A stretch of 64,000 nucleotides of DNA from CAYQQQ01 sp964420125 (GCA_964420125.1 CAYQQQ010000022.1:9649-73648); one strand, 5' to 3'. Positions 33,786-43,442 are shown, counted from the first letter of the stretch. Numbers and translations are program-made. The notes: a model not told the origin generated them from the letters alone.

Positions 33786-36440
33786 ATGGACGTGGCCGAG
33801 CTCCTGGTGCAGGTGGCGCTCATGCTGCTGTTCGCCAAGGTGGGCGCGGAGCTGGCCGAGCGGATCGGGGTGCCGGCGGTGATCGGGGAGATCGTGGCCG
33901 GCCTGGTGCTGGGTCCGTCGCTGCTGGACTGGGTGCACCTGGGCGACACCGTGCGCTTCCTCGCGGAGTTCGGGGTGATCCTGCTGCTGGTGCAGGTGGG
34001 CATGGAGATGGACCTCGCCGAGATGCGACGCGTCGGTTCGTCGGCGGTGGCGGTGGCGGTGGCCGGGGTGGGGTTGCCGATGGCCCTCGGGTTCGGCGCA
34101 GCGACCGCCTTCGGTGAGTCCACCAACACGGCGCTGTTCCTCGGCGCAGCGCTGGCCGCCACCTCGGTCGGCATCACCGCCCGCACGCTGGGCGACCTCC
34201 GGATGTTGGCCAGCGTGGAGGCCCGCATCGTCCTCGGCGCGGCAGTGGTGGACGACATCCTGGGACTGGTGATCCTCACCGTGGTGGTGAGGATCGTGGA
34301 GGAGGGCTCCCTCGACGCCCTGGCCGCCCTGGAGCTGCTCGGGGTGGCCGTGGTCTTCCTCGTCGTGCTCACCGCTGTGGGCGTGCGCCTGGCGCCACCG
34401 GCGTTCCGGTGGCTCCATCGCAACGCCCGCAGCTCCGGTGCGCTGGAGGTGGCCGCGCTGGTGCTGACCCTCGGCTTCGCCGTCCTCGCCCACGAGGTGG
34501 AGCTGGCCGTCATCATCGGCGCCTTCGTGGCCGGCCTGGCGCTCGGGCGCACCCGCCAGTCCGAGCGCATCGAGCGCGACCTCTCCCCCCTGGCCAACTT
34601 CTTCGTGCCGATCTTCTTCGTCTCGGTGGGCCTCGAGGTCGACGTCACGTCGATGGCGGACGGCGCCGTGCTCGCCCTCGCCGGCGCCCTGCTGGCCGCG
34701 GGGGTCGTCGGCAAGCTGGCCGGAGGGGTGCTGGTGCGCCAGCGGGGCGTCGACCGTCTGCTGGTGGGGATCGGCATGATCCCCCGAGGCGAGGTCGGGT
34801 TGATCTTCGCCACGATCGGGCTGAGCACCGGCGTGCTCGACGAGCAGCTCTACGCCGCCCTGCTGGTGGTGGTGCTGGTCACCACCGTGGCCACGCCACC
34901 GGCGATCCGTGCGCGGATCCACGCGACCCGCTCCCGCTCCGGTGCCGCCACGACCACCACCGAACCCGAGGGGGGATGGCTGGAGAGCCTGGACGGCGTC
35001 GTCCGGCTCCGTGCCCGCCCCGCCGACCAGCTCGGGCTGGCGATCGCCCTGCGGGCCGCAGAGATGGCGGCCACCGACGAGGCCGACGACGACCTGGTCG
35101 CCTGGATGGTCGACCTGGCCGGCGCAGAGCTCACCTGGACGACCTCGGCACGCGCCGCCCTTGCGGACCTGCTGGCGAACGGCAACCGACGCTCGTGGCG
35201 ACTCCTCGACGCCACCGGCCTGCTCGCCGCCGCGCTGGTGGACCTGGCCGACGAGTTCGACAACCGCCGCCACGACACCACCCTGCTCGATCCCGCCCAC
35301 CTGATGCGCCTCCCCGTGGTGGAGCGGTTGGCCGACCTGCTGGGCGAGGACGGCGACGAGCGTGCACGGGCCGAGGCGGCGCTGCTGTCGGATCCGAAGG
35401 CGCTCTACCTGGCGGCCCTCGCCCTGGACCTCGCGGCGGACTACGAGTCGCCCGCCGCGGCAGCCCGCGACCTCGTGACCAGCATCGCCGCCTCCCCGCC
35501 GACCGCCGCCGAGGTGGAGACCACCGCCCGCGATGCGGCGCTGCTGCGGCGGGCCGCCGCCCACCTGGGCGCGCTCAGCGACGCGGTGACACCCGATCTG
35601 GTCGCGCACGTCGGCGCCGTGGACCGGGCACGCCGCATCTACCTGCTGGGTCTGGCGCTCGGCGACCTCGACGCCACCCACCGCGCGGCGCTCGAGGAGC
35701 TCTACGCCGCGCTGGTGAGCCACCTCGGCGAGCTGGCCGACGCGTCGCACCCCGGTGACCCCGTCGAGCTGCGCCGCGCGGCCGCCAGGGAGCTGGCCAC
35801 CGATGCAAGGGTCCGGGCACGGATCGCCACCGCTGCACCCGTGCTCGTGGTGACCGAGACGCCCGTCGACCTCGCCGCCGACCTGGAGCTGCTGGCCGCA
35901 GGACGGCCTCTCCCCGGAGAGCACCGCGTGCGGGTGCACACCACCGGTGCCGGCGAGCACCGGGTGGCGGTGGCCGCACGGGACACGCCCGGCCTGTTCG
36001 CCCGGGTGGCCCAGGCCCTGGCCGGTCAGGGCTGCGACCTCGACTCCGCGGTGGGGGCGCCCTTCGCCGACGGCGCGGTGCTCGACGTGTTCCGGGTGCG
36101 CGCCGGCGCCGCACCCGACGCCGACCGGCTTCCCGAGGACATCCTGGCGGCGTTCGCCGACCCGCTCCCCGCCGAGGTCCCCCCCGAGGCGTCGATCGCC
36201 GTCGACCCCGAGGCGTCTCCCTGGTTCACGGTCTGCACCGTCACCCTGGCCGATCGACCGGGAGCCCTCGCCGGGGTGGCCGCCGCGCTCTGCGCCCACG
36301 ACGTGAGCCTCCACCGCGTCTGGGTGACCACCCGCGACGGCATCGCCAGCTGCCGCTTCGACCTCACCGACCACCGGGGGCGGAAGCTGGCGCCGCAGGC
36401 GTCCGCCCGCCTGGCGCAGGAGCTCCAGAGGACGGACTAG
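33786..36440 (+). CDS. CPA2-type cation:proton antiporter fused to GlnD-like region and two ACT domains
   Basis: This 884-aa protein has three parts. Residues 1 to about 380 are a twelve-helix Na+/H+ exchanger (GVPAVIGEIVAGLVLGPSLL, AAVVDDILGLVIL, GMIPRGEVGLIFA). Residues about 390-690 are cytosolic and helical and resemble the HD region of GlnD. The H-D pair is absent: the equivalent of LAALLHDIGKG reads LAALALDLAAD. Two C-terminal ACT domains follow, at about 715-785 (VAVAARDTPGLFARVAQALAG) and 815-884 (CTVTLADRPGALAGVAAALCA). It may be an antiporter gated by an amino acid such as glutamine. It ends in a 4-bp tail-to-tail overlap. Confidence 0.88.
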   Translation: MDVAELLVQVALMLLFAKVGAELAERIGVPAVIGEIVAGLVLGPSLLDWVHLGDTVRFLAEFGVILLLVQVGMEMDLAEMRRVGSSAVAVAVAGVGLPMALGFGAATAFGESTNTALFLGAALAATSVGITARTLGDLRMLASVEARIVLGAAVVDDILGLVILTVVVRIVEEGSLDALAALELLGVAVVFLVVLTAVGVRLAPPAFRWLHRNARSSGALEVAALVLTLGFAVLAHEVELAVIIGAFVAGLALGRTRQSERIERDLSPLANFFVPIFFVSVGLEVDVTSMADGAVLALAGALLAAGVVGKLAGGVLVRQRGVDRLLVGIGMIPRGEVGLIFATIGLSTGVLDEQLYAALLVVVLVTTVATPPAIRARIHATRSRSGAATTTTEPEGGWLESLDGVVRLRARPADQLGLAIALRAAEMAATDEADDDLVAWMVDLAGAELTWTTSARAALADLLANGNRRSWRLLDATGLLAAALVDLADEFDNRRHDTTLLDPAHLMRLPVVERLADLLGEDGDERARAEAALLSDPKALYLAALALDLAADYESPAAAARDLVTSIAASPPTAAEVETTARDAALLRRAAAHLGALSDAVTPDLVAHVGAVDRARRIYLLGLALGDLDATHRAALEELYAALVSHLGELADASHPGDPVELRRAAARELATDARVRARIATAAPVLVVTETPVDLAADLELLAAGRPLPGEHRVRVHTTGAGEHRVAVAARDTPGLFARVAQALAGQGCDLDSAVGAPFADGAVLDVFRVRAGAAPDADRLPEDILAAFADPLPAEVPPEASIAVDPEASPWFTVCTVTLADRPGALAGVAAALCAHDVSLHRVWVTTRDGIASCRFDLTDHRGRKLAPQASARLAQELQRTD

Positions 36441-38002
36441 CGCCCTCCACCCGCACTCCGATCGGCCTGCGAGGCCAGCGAGCGCGCCATCGGTCCGAAC
36501 ACCACCCGGTGGAAGGGCAGCAGCGCGTACCAGTAGGCGCGACCCCACAGCCCGCGCGGGTGGAACCGGGCCCGCTGCTGCAGCTGCGCGCCTCCGGAAC
36601 GGCCCGGCGTGACCCTCCACTCCAGCCACGCCTCTCCGGGCACCTTCATCTCGGCTCGCAGTCGCAGGAGCCCCGGGCGGTCCGGGCCAGGACGCTCCAG
36701 CGCCTCCACCCGCCAGAAGTCCAGCACGTCGCCGACGCGCAGGCGGTCCGGGTGCCGCCGGCCACGGCGCATCCCGATGCCCCCCATGACCTGGTCGAGC
36801 AGACCCCGCAGCCGCCACATCCAGTCGGCCGAGGGCCACCCCCGACGGCCACCGACGCCCTCGACCACCTGGAAGAGCTCGGCCGGGGACGCCGAGCTGT
36901 TCGCTCGCTGTTCGTCCTCCAGGACCGTCCCTCCCGACCACCGGGGATCGCTGGGCATCGGGTCCGCGGGCGTGGCGCCGTAGAGCTGCGCATCCGCCCA
37001 GCTGGTGGCGACCTCCAGGTCGGCGACGCGGCGCACCGCCAGCTCGATCGCCTGACGACACGTCATCGGCTCGTGGTCGACGAGGCGGCGGGCGAGGTCG
37101 TCGGTGACGACGACCTCGTTGACGAGGCTGTCGACGAGGGGTCTGGCGAGCGCAGGCGGCAGGGGTGTGACCAGTCCGATCCACAGGGACGACAGCCGTG
37201 GGCTCAGCACGGGCACCGGCACCACCAGCCGCTGGCGCAGACCCGCGACCTCGGCGTACTGCCGCATCATCTCCCGGTAGGTGACCACGTCGGCACCACC
37301 GACCTCCACCACCTGGCCCAGGGCCCCGGGATGGTCCAGCACCCCGACGAGGTACACGAGCAGATCGCGGATCCCGATGGGCTGGCAGCGGGTGTCGACC
37401 CAACGGGGGCACACCATGGCGGGCAGCACCTCGGTGAGGTGTCGCAGCATCTCGAAGCTGGCGGATCCCGAGCCGATCACCACTGCGGCCCGCAGCTCCG
37501 TCACCGGCACCGATCCCGAGGCCAACTCCTCGCCCACCTCGTGGCGGCTGGCCAGGTGCGGCGACAGCGCGCCGGCCGACGCGTCGCCGAGGCCGCCCAG
37601 GTACACCACCTGGCAGGCGCCGGCCGCTTCGGCCGCTCGCCGGAAGTTGGCAGCCGCCCTGCGGTCACGGTCGTGCCAGTCGGGTGTCGCGCCGATCGAG
37701 TGGATCAGGTAGTAGGCGGCCCGCACCTCGGCGAAGGCCGGCGCGAGGGTGTCGGGCACCAGCACGTCGGCCCGCACCACCTCCACCCGGTCGGCCCACT
37801 CCTCCTGCGCCAGCTCCTCGGGCCGGCGAGCCATGCAGCGCACCCGGTGACCCCGGGCCAGCAGCTCGGGCACCAGGCGCCGACCGACGTAGCCGGTGGC
37901 ACCCGCCACCAGCACCACCCCGCCCGGCGCGGCGCTCGGCGTGGGTTCCTCGGAGTGCTCCGCGTCCATGTCGAGGAGGAACGTCGAGCGGAGCCGGAAC
38001 AT
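36437..38002 (-). CDS. NAD(P)-binding SDR-like protein with DUF2867 C-terminal domain
   Basis: This 521-aa protein has an extended/atypical SDR N-terminus with GATGYVGRRLVPELLARGHRV (GxxGxxG) and AAYYLIHSIG. A DUF2867 domain lies after about residue 330 (GVGGRRGWPSADWMWRLRG to the conserved WYALLPFHRVVFGPMA ending). Such proteins are probable NAD(P)-dependent epimerases or reductases of unknown substrate. The ATG at 38002 is used; an ATG at 37969 would remove 11 residues and is equally possible. The stop is in a CTAG shared with the convergent antiporter gene. Confidence 0.85.
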   Translation of the reverse strand: MFRLRSTFLLDMDAEHSEEPTPSAAPGGVVLVAGATGYVGRRLVPELLARGHRVRCMARRPEELAQEEWADRVEVVRADVLVPDTLAPAFAEVRAAYYLIHSIGATPDWHDRDRRAAANFRRAAEAAGACQVVYLGGLGDASAGALSPHLASRHEVGEELASGSVPVTELRAAVVIGSGSASFEMLRHLTEVLPAMVCPRWVDTRCQPIGIRDLLVYLVGVLDHPGALGQVVEVGGADVVTYREMMRQYAEVAGLRQRLVVPVPVLSPRLSSLWIGLVTPLPPALARPLVDSLVNEVVVTDDLARRLVDHEPMTCRQAIELAVRRVADLEVATSWADAQLYGATPADPMPSDPRWSGGTVLEDEQRANSSASPAELFQVVEGVGGRRGWPSADWMWRLRGLLDQVMGGIGMRRGRRHPDRLRVGDVLDFWRVEALERPGPDRPGLLRLRAEMKVPGEAWLEWRVTPGRSGGAQLQQRARFHPRGLWGRAYWYALLPFHRVVFGPMARSLASQADRSAGGGR

Positions 38003-38051
38003 GCCCGAGCTCACCGGGGATGTCCGCGGGCGGGTGGAGGGGACGGGAAGG

Positions 38052-39269
38052 TCAGTCCCCGGAGAGGGACTCCGCCACCAGCGCGGCGTCCGCCGAGAGG
38101 AACTTCGGGGTGCCCGGGGGATAGGTGGAGGGCCCGAGGCGCACCACGACCGTCTCGGTTCCCGGGTCGACCGCGACGATCTGGCCGCCGAGCCCCTGGG
38201 CGAAGAACATGTCCTGGGGTGCCCCGGGAACCAGGTTGCCCGGCATGCCGGCGCGTCGGGCGGTGCCGGCCCCGACTGCCATCTCGTCACCTTGCTGGGG
38301 GCCGAAGTCGTTCACCCACCAGAGCCACCCGTAGCCGGCGTTGAGCTGCTGGCTCGAGTCGGTCGCCCGCTGGACCCAGTCGGCGGAGACGATCTGCTGC
38401 CCGTCCCACGTGCCGTCACGCAGCATCAGGTAGCCGAAGCGCGCCATGTCGCGACACGTGGACTGGATGCCCATGAAGGCCAGCGGGTTGCCCGCCTGAT
38501 CCCGCTCCAGCGAGGTCCGCTCCATGCCGAGGGGACCGAACAGCCGCTGCGTGGCGTAGTCGGACATGTCCTCGCCGGTGGCCGACTCGAACACGGCCTC
38601 CAGGGTCTGGATGGCGGAGTTGTTGTACACCCACACCTCGCCGGGGGGCGCGTCCTGGCCGAGACCCACCGCGAACGCCGTCTTGTCCGCGGCCTGAGCC
38701 GCCATCTCGACGTAGTCGGTGCGCAGGTCGTAGTGACGTCCCGAGTCGTTGCTCAACAGGTCCTCCACGGTGACGGCCTCGGATGCCGTGCCCTGCCACT
38801 CGGGGATGTGCTCCGCGGCGCGATCGCCCAACGCGAGGTCCCCGTCGTCGACCGCCATGCCGATGAAGGTGCTGGTGAAGGACTTGGACGCCGACCAGAC
38901 CTCCTGTTTGGAATCGGCGTCGGTGCCGGCCCAGTACCACTCCTGCACCAGGCGGCCACCACGGCTCACCAGCAGGCAGTTCGAACCGGACGCCTGCGCG
39001 CGCGCTGCGAGCTCGTCGAGCACCACCTGGTCGATCCCCGCCTCGGTCGGCGATGCCGTGGACCACTCGTCCCCGGGGTAGTGCCACTGCTCGGCGTCGT
39101 CGTCCGCCGACGGCTCGGCGGTGCCCGAGGGATCGGCTGGCGCCCCGGGAGCACCCGCAGCGGCGGCCGCGCCCCGGTCGTCCCCCTCGGCGTCCTCCGA
39201 CGACCCTCCACAGCTGACCAGCACCACCGCCATCACCAAGGCGGAGCAGGGGACCCAGGGGCTCTTCAC
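38052..39269 (-). CDS. Lipoprotein serine hydrolase, class C beta-lactamase/DD-peptidase fold
   Basis: This 405-aa protein starts at a GTG and has a lipobox AVVLVSC, so it should be a membrane-anchored exported enzyme. An acidic Ala/Pro linker follows. The catalytic SxxK is in VWSASKSFTSTFIG and the YxN motif is in WVYNNSAIQTLE. The third element is close to FFAQGLGGQIVAVDPG. It may be an esterase or peptidase. The start is inferred from the signal peptide, since the G-rich sequence directly before the GTG is too close for a standard site. Confidence 0.87.
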   Translation of the reverse strand: MKSPWVPCSALVMAVVLVSCGGSSEDAEGDDRGAAAAAGAPGAPADPSGTAEPSADDDAEQWHYPGDEWSTASPTEAGIDQVVLDELAARAQASGSNCLLVSRGGRLVQEWYWAGTDADSKQEVWSASKSFTSTFIGMAVDDGDLALGDRAAEHIPEWQGTASEAVTVEDLLSNDSGRHYDLRTDYVEMAAQAADKTAFAVGLGQDAPPGEVWVYNNSAIQTLEAVFESATGEDMSDYATQRLFGPLGMERTSLERDQAGNPLAFMGIQSTCRDMARFGYLMLRDGTWDGQQIVSADWVQRATDSSQQLNAGYGWLWWVNDFGPQQGDEMAVGAGTARRAGMPGNLVPGAPQDMFFAQGLGGQIVAVDPGTETVVVRLGPSTYPPGTPKFLSADAALVAESLSGD

Positions 39270-39378
39270 TCCCCCAGCATGGCCGACCCTCCCCGGATCG
39301 ACCCACCGGAGGGCTCGACGGCTGGGCACCGGCTCAGGACGGGACGGTGACGGGGCGGCTACGCATCGCCGGCCACGG

Positions 39379-39774
39379 TCAGGGCGCACCCGCCGAGCCG
39401 TCCAGGGCCACCGCCTCGGCCAGCACCAACGGGCCTCTCGCCCGTACACGCAGCGCCCAACGACGTGCGCGCACCTCGGCGGCACGTGCTGCTGCCCGAC
39501 CGGTGAGCTCCACCGAGAGGTCCGACCCTCGCCGGACCACACCGATCTCGTCGAAGGAGATGCGCCCCAGTCCGCAGCCCAGCGCCTTCATCACCGCCTC
39601 CTTCACCGCGAAGAGCTCGGCGGGCGTCAGCTCCGCCGTGACGAGGGCCGCCCGCTCCCGATCCGTGAAGAGCCGCAGCGCCAGCTCCGGGCGGCGTCGC
39701 ATCGCTGCGTCGAGCCTGGCGGGGTCGGCCAGGTCGACGCCGACCCCCACCACCGTCGGGGTCAGCGGCGCCAC
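39379..39774 (-). CDS. acpS: Holo-[acyl-carrier-protein] synthase
   Basis: This 131-aa phosphopantetheinyl transferase activates acyl carrier protein. The metal ligands are D14 in GVGVDLADPARL and E59 in FAVKEAVMKALGCG, followed by FDEIGVVRR and a C-terminal VLAEAVAL strand. The start overlaps the end of the GlmS-like gene by 13 bp, so it is probably cotranscribed with glmM and glmS. Confidence 0.94.
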   Translation of the reverse strand: MAPLTPTVVGVGVDLADPARLDAAMRRRPELALRLFTDRERAALVTAELTPAELFAVKEAVMKALGCGLGRISFDEIGVVRRGSDLSVELTGRAAARAAEVRARRWALRVRARGPLVLAEAVALDGSAGAP

Positions 39775-42700
39775 CGCTCTGCCAGATCCAGGATGGGGAC
39801 GACCAGCAGGTCGACCACCGGCTGCTCGGCCAGCAACGACTCGTCGAAGTCGTGGGTCTCGGTGACGGCGTCGCGCAGCGCCTGGTAGCGCCGGCGGTAG
39901 CCCTGCAGCACCGAGCGGGCCGTGGCGGCGGGCAGACGGTCGGCGAGCTGCACGTGGAGCAGCACGAGGCCGGTCGGGACGCCGTGGCGCAGCTCCGGCA
40001 CGATGACGACGGTGCGCCCGTCGCCGTGGCCACGAGCCACCATGAGCTCGCGCTCCCGGGCCACCAGCGCCTTGGTGCCCCGAAGGCGGGGATCGTCCTC
40101 GACACGGGAGCGCAGGCCTTCCGACACGCCGCCGCGTCCGACGACCTCCAGCGTGGAGGTCTCGAGCGACGCCCCGCCGTGGACGGCGTAGCGGGTGAAG
40201 CCGGTGACGCGCTCGACGGCGGGATCCAGCTCGGCGAGCGAGCGCAACGACGAGTAGGGCACCGCGTCGCGACCGGCGCCGGACTCGAGCGTCGCCACCA
40301 CGAGCGGCACCTGCAGCAACGACTCGTCGCTGCGGCTGATCCCCACCGTCACGGTCTTGGCCTGGTGCTTGATGGCGTCCACCGGACGGGTGAGCTCGTC
40401 GATGGCCTCGGTGAGCGCCGCCGACAGCTCCTCGAGCACGATCCCCGGTGTGCCCGCCCGGCCGAACTCCATGGGGTAGCCGTCGAGGGGGCTCATCCCG
40501 ATGGCGTAGCGGAACAGCCCGGTGAGGCGCACCGCGGTGGCGGCGTCCAGCGTGCCGTCGAAGCGCCCCTGCTGGAGTCCCTCGGCGAAGGTCGCCGCTC
40601 GGGTGAACAGCTCGGGACCCAGGCGGTCGAGCAGCTGGTGGGCCGCGACCCCCACGCCGGCGGCGGCGCCTACGTCGCCCGGGTCGGCGTCGTGGACCGC
40701 CGCTGCCACCGCTTCGTCGATGGCCACTCGAGCCGCCCGGAGGGGACGGGCCAGCGCGTCGATGGCCAGAGCCGCCTCGTAGCCGAACAGGTGACCCACC
40801 ATGGTGGCCAGCACGAACGCCAGCCGGGGATGCGCAGCGGGAACCTCGAGCACCGCCAGCGCCGCGTCGAAGGCGTCGTCGCCCTCGGAGGCGATGACGA
40901 TCGGGGCGGCCTTGTGCGCCCGGAAGATGGCGACCTCCTTGGCCACGTCATCTGCGGTGGAACCCACCAGGCCGGCGGCGCTCACCAGGATCAGCGGTTC
41001 ACACGAGAGATCGATGTGCTTCTTGTCCTCGGTGACGTCACAGGCGATCGACTTGTAGCAGAGCTCCGACAACTTCACCCGCAGCTCGCGCGCCGTGATC
41101 GAGTTCACGCCGTTTCCCACGGTCGCCCAGTAGCGACGGGGCGGGGCGAACGCCTCCGCCGCCAGCGCGACCGCTGGTCGGCTCGCCAACGTGCGCTCCA
41201 TCAAGCCGGGCAGCTCACGCAGCCCGCGCAGCAGCTCCTGCTCCGCCGGCTCCTGCGGGCCGAGAGCCCCGGGCACGTGCTGGGCCACGGCGTAGGCGAG
41301 GAGGAACCCCGCGGCGACCTGCGAGTAGAAGGCCTTCGTGGAGGCCACGCTCATCTCCACGTCGCGGCCGTCGGAGGTGTAGAGCACGCCATCGGACTTG
41401 TCCGTCAGATCGCTGCCCCGGCGATTGACGATCGAGACCACCGCCGCGCCCCGCGAGCGGACCAGGTCGACCGTGCGGTTCGTGTCGGTGGTGGTGCCCG
41501 ACTGGCTGATGGCCACCACGAGTGTGTCGGACATGTCGGCGCGCATCCCGAACCCCGACAGCTCGGTGGCGGGCAGCGCCTCCACCTGCACCCCCGTCTC
41601 GGCCACCAGGTGGCCGAGGTGCTCGGCGAGGCTCTGACCGGCGATGGCCGCGGTCCCCTGGCCGATCACCATCACCCGCCGGAGCCGCCCGGCGCGCAGG
41701 CCGTCGCGCACCGGTCCGGGGAGGGAGTCCTCGCCGAGGTTCACGGCGAGCTGTCCCTCCTGCTCCACGAGCCGGCCTCGGAGGGTGGTGCGGAAGCTGT
41801 GGGGTGAGTGGGTGATCTCCTTGAGCAGGTAGTGGGGGAACGACCCGCGGTCGATGTCGCGAGTGGTGATCTGCGCCGTGGTCAGGTCGCTGTCGCGCAC
41901 CGGGAGCTCGCTGCCGTCATAGGAGAAGCGCCGCACCCCGTCGAGTCCGCCTCGACCGGCCGCGCTCAGCTCGACCACCTGCCCCCGGCTCCCGGTCGGG
42001 TTGGCGGGATCCGCCGGCGTCTCGCCGTCCATGCGCAGGTACCGACTCGTCTCCTCGACGACCCCGTAGGGCTCGGACGCCACGATGTAGCCGTCGTGCA
42101 TCATGCCCACGTACAGCGCCTGGCCGCTACCCCTCAGGGCGAACAGGAGGCGGTCCGGTTCGGCGGTGGTCGCGGCGCCGATGGCCACCGAGCCCTCCAA
42201 CCGGGCGACCGTGTCCAGGAAGGCGGCGGTGGCCGGGACTCCGGCCACCGCCGTCCGCCGATGCAGCACAGGGATCACCTTTGCGTCGGTGGTGATCTCC
42301 GCGGGAACCTCCAGGTGCTCCGCAGCGATCAGGTCCGCGTAGTTGTCCACGTCGCCGTTGAGCACGGCCGTGGCGAACGGGCCCTCCAGCAGCTTCGTGC
42401 CGTCCGAGCACTGCGGGTGGGCGTTGGGCTCGCTCACGATCCCGATCGAGGCCCAGCGCGTGTGGCCCAGCACGGCGCCCCGGACCTCGCTCGAGCGCAG
42501 CGCCCGCGCCAGCAGCGGGTCCGCCCGGACCGCGGCCCTCAGCGCCCTGGTGTTGTCGCCGAGCTCACCGATCTCGGCGGCGACCTTGTACACGATCACC
42601 AGCACCCCGTCGACGAGACGGATCGATCCGCCGGCAAAGGCCACGCTCCCACGCTCGACGAGCGCCTCGGCGACCTCGGGATCGCCGGGATCCAGTCCGT

Positions 42701-43238
42701 GGCCGGTCAACTGCAGCTCCACACCGGCGCTGTCGCGACCCCTCACCTCCAGGCGATCGAGCGCGGACAGGGCCTGGTGCAGGCTGAGCAGCACCGACAA
42801 CCCCGCCCCGGTCGGCGGCACCGGGCTCAGCGCAGCGACGCCGTCGACGGCACGGATGCGGTCCCGGCGCACGGCCCAGACGGCGTCACGGCAGCGAACC
42901 AGCGCGGCGTTGACGGCCTCGAGCACAGCCGGTTCGAGGCCGTGCGCGGAATCGTCGAGGTGCCGCTCCGTCGCATCCAGCAGGGTCGCGATCTCGTCGG
43001 CTGCGGCGGCCAGCCGCGCCGTCGCCTCCGGCTCGGCGAGCATCCCGCGAACCCCGGGCACACCCCGAAGCTCGGCATCGATCCGCTCGAGCTCGTCGGC
43101 GACGCCGTCGAGCCCGTCGGGGCTCGGGTGCTCGACGACGAGCTCCGCGGGCAGCGACGAGATCCGCTGGGCCAGTCCCGCCACAGAGGCGGCGTCGTCG
43201 TCGGCCCGGGGTCGTAGCACTGCGATGATGCCGCACAT
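39762..43238 (-). CDS. glmS: Enlarged glucosamine-6-phosphate synthase-like protein (GATase II + SIS), 1158 aa
   Basis: The N-terminal MCGIIAVLR has the glutaminase nucleophile Cys2. About 140 extra, mostly helical residues separate it from RGRDSAGVE (166-174), which lies near residue 30 in standard GlmS. GHTRWASIGIVSEPNAHPQ and NGDVDNY complete the glutaminase. The first SIS domain has VMVIGQGTAAIAGQSLAEHL and AISQSGTTTDTNRT, then SVASTKAFYSQV; a second SIS half follows. A C-terminal extension of roughly 280 residues ends in LLVVPILDLAERWRR. The total is about twice the 609 aa of E. coli GlmS. Its place next to glmM supports a glucosamine-6-phosphate role. Confidence 0.88.
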   Translation of the reverse strand: MCGIIAVLRPRADDDAASVAGLAQRISSLPAELVVEHPSPDGLDGVADELERIDAELRGVPGVRGMLAEPEATARLAAAADEIATLLDATERHLDDSAHGLEPAVLEAVNAALVRCRDAVWAVRRDRIRAVDGVAALSPVPPTGAGLSVLLSLHQALSALDRLEVRGRDSAGVELQLTGHGLDPGDPEVAEALVERGSVAFAGGSIRLVDGVLVIVYKVAAEIGELGDNTRALRAAVRADPLLARALRSSEVRGAVLGHTRWASIGIVSEPNAHPQCSDGTKLLEGPFATAVLNGDVDNYADLIAAEHLEVPAEITTDAKVIPVLHRRTAVAGVPATAAFLDTVARLEGSVAIGAATTAEPDRLLFALRGSGQALYVGMMHDGYIVASEPYGVVEETSRYLRMDGETPADPANPTGSRGQVVELSAAGRGGLDGVRRFSYDGSELPVRDSDLTTAQITTRDIDRGSFPHYLLKEITHSPHSFRTTLRGRLVEQEGQLAVNLGEDSLPGPVRDGLRAGRLRRVMVIGQGTAAIAGQSLAEHLGHLVAETGVQVEALPATELSGFGMRADMSDTLVVAISQSGTTTDTNRTVDLVRSRGAAVVSIVNRRGSDLTDKSDGVLYTSDGRDVEMSVASTKAFYSQVAAGFLLAYAVAQHVPGALGPQEPAEQELLRGLRELPGLMERTLASRPAVALAAEAFAPPRRYWATVGNGVNSITARELRVKLSELCYKSIACDVTEDKKHIDLSCEPLILVSAAGLVGSTADDVAKEVAIFRAHKAAPIVIASEGDDAFDAALAVLEVPAAHPRLAFVLATMVGHLFGYEAALAIDALARPLRAARVAIDEAVAAAVHDADPGDVGAAAGVGVAAHQLLDRLGPELFTRAATFAEGLQQGRFDGTLDAATAVRLTGLFRYAIGMSPLDGYPMEFGRAGTPGIVLEELSAALTEAIDELTRPVDAIKHQAKTVTVGISRSDESLLQVPLVVATLESGAGRDAVPYSSLRSLAELDPAVERVTGFTRYAVHGGASLETSTLEVVGRGGVSEGLRSRVEDDPRLRGTKALVARERELMVARGHGDGRTVVIVPELRHGVPTGLVLLHVQLADRLPAATARSVLQGYRRRYQALRDAVTETHDFDESLLAEQPVVDLLVVPILDLAERWRR

Positions 43239-43358
43239 CCCTGTCTCGACCTTCCCTTCTGCCGTCGTGCGTCGACGGTTCGCCCTCGGACCACCTCGAC
43301 GGGACCAGGGCCCGATGCGGGGCCATCGTGTCCGGGACCCGACACCGATCCACCCACC

Positions 43359-43386
43359 TGCGTAGCTCGCAGGGTGGGTCCGTCAA
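43359..43386 (-). promoter_or_regulatory. Candidate promoter of the GlmS-like gene with overlapping inverted repeat
   Basis: On the minus strand TTGACG (43386-43381) and TACGCA (43364-43359) are 16 bases apart. The spacer and -10 are covered by an inverted repeat, CCCACCTGCG against CGCAGGGTGGG with one bulge. It could be an operator, or the terminator of glmM. A leader of about 115 bases would follow. Confidence 0.4.
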
Positions 43387-43442
43387 TGCTAGCGGGCACC
43401 TCCAGGCATGCCCCACGTCATCTGCCGGGGCCGGCGGCGGCG

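Noticed and set aside
33693..37412. Open frame of 1239 codons on the minus strand
   Set aside because: It lies opposite the antiporter gene. The translation is Gly/Arg/His/Gln-rich without family motifs, as expected for an antisense shadow in GC-rich DNA.
38880..38895. CTTGGAC match resembling the CTTGGACC element
   Set aside because: It is a lone half-site within the serine hydrolase coding region; no matching second arm or flanking C/G-rich tracts.
43239..43442. glmS ribozyme before the GlmS-like gene
   Set aside because: No self-cleaving core could be recognised and the ribozyme is typical of Firmicutes; the gap is better explained by a promoter with an inverted repeat.
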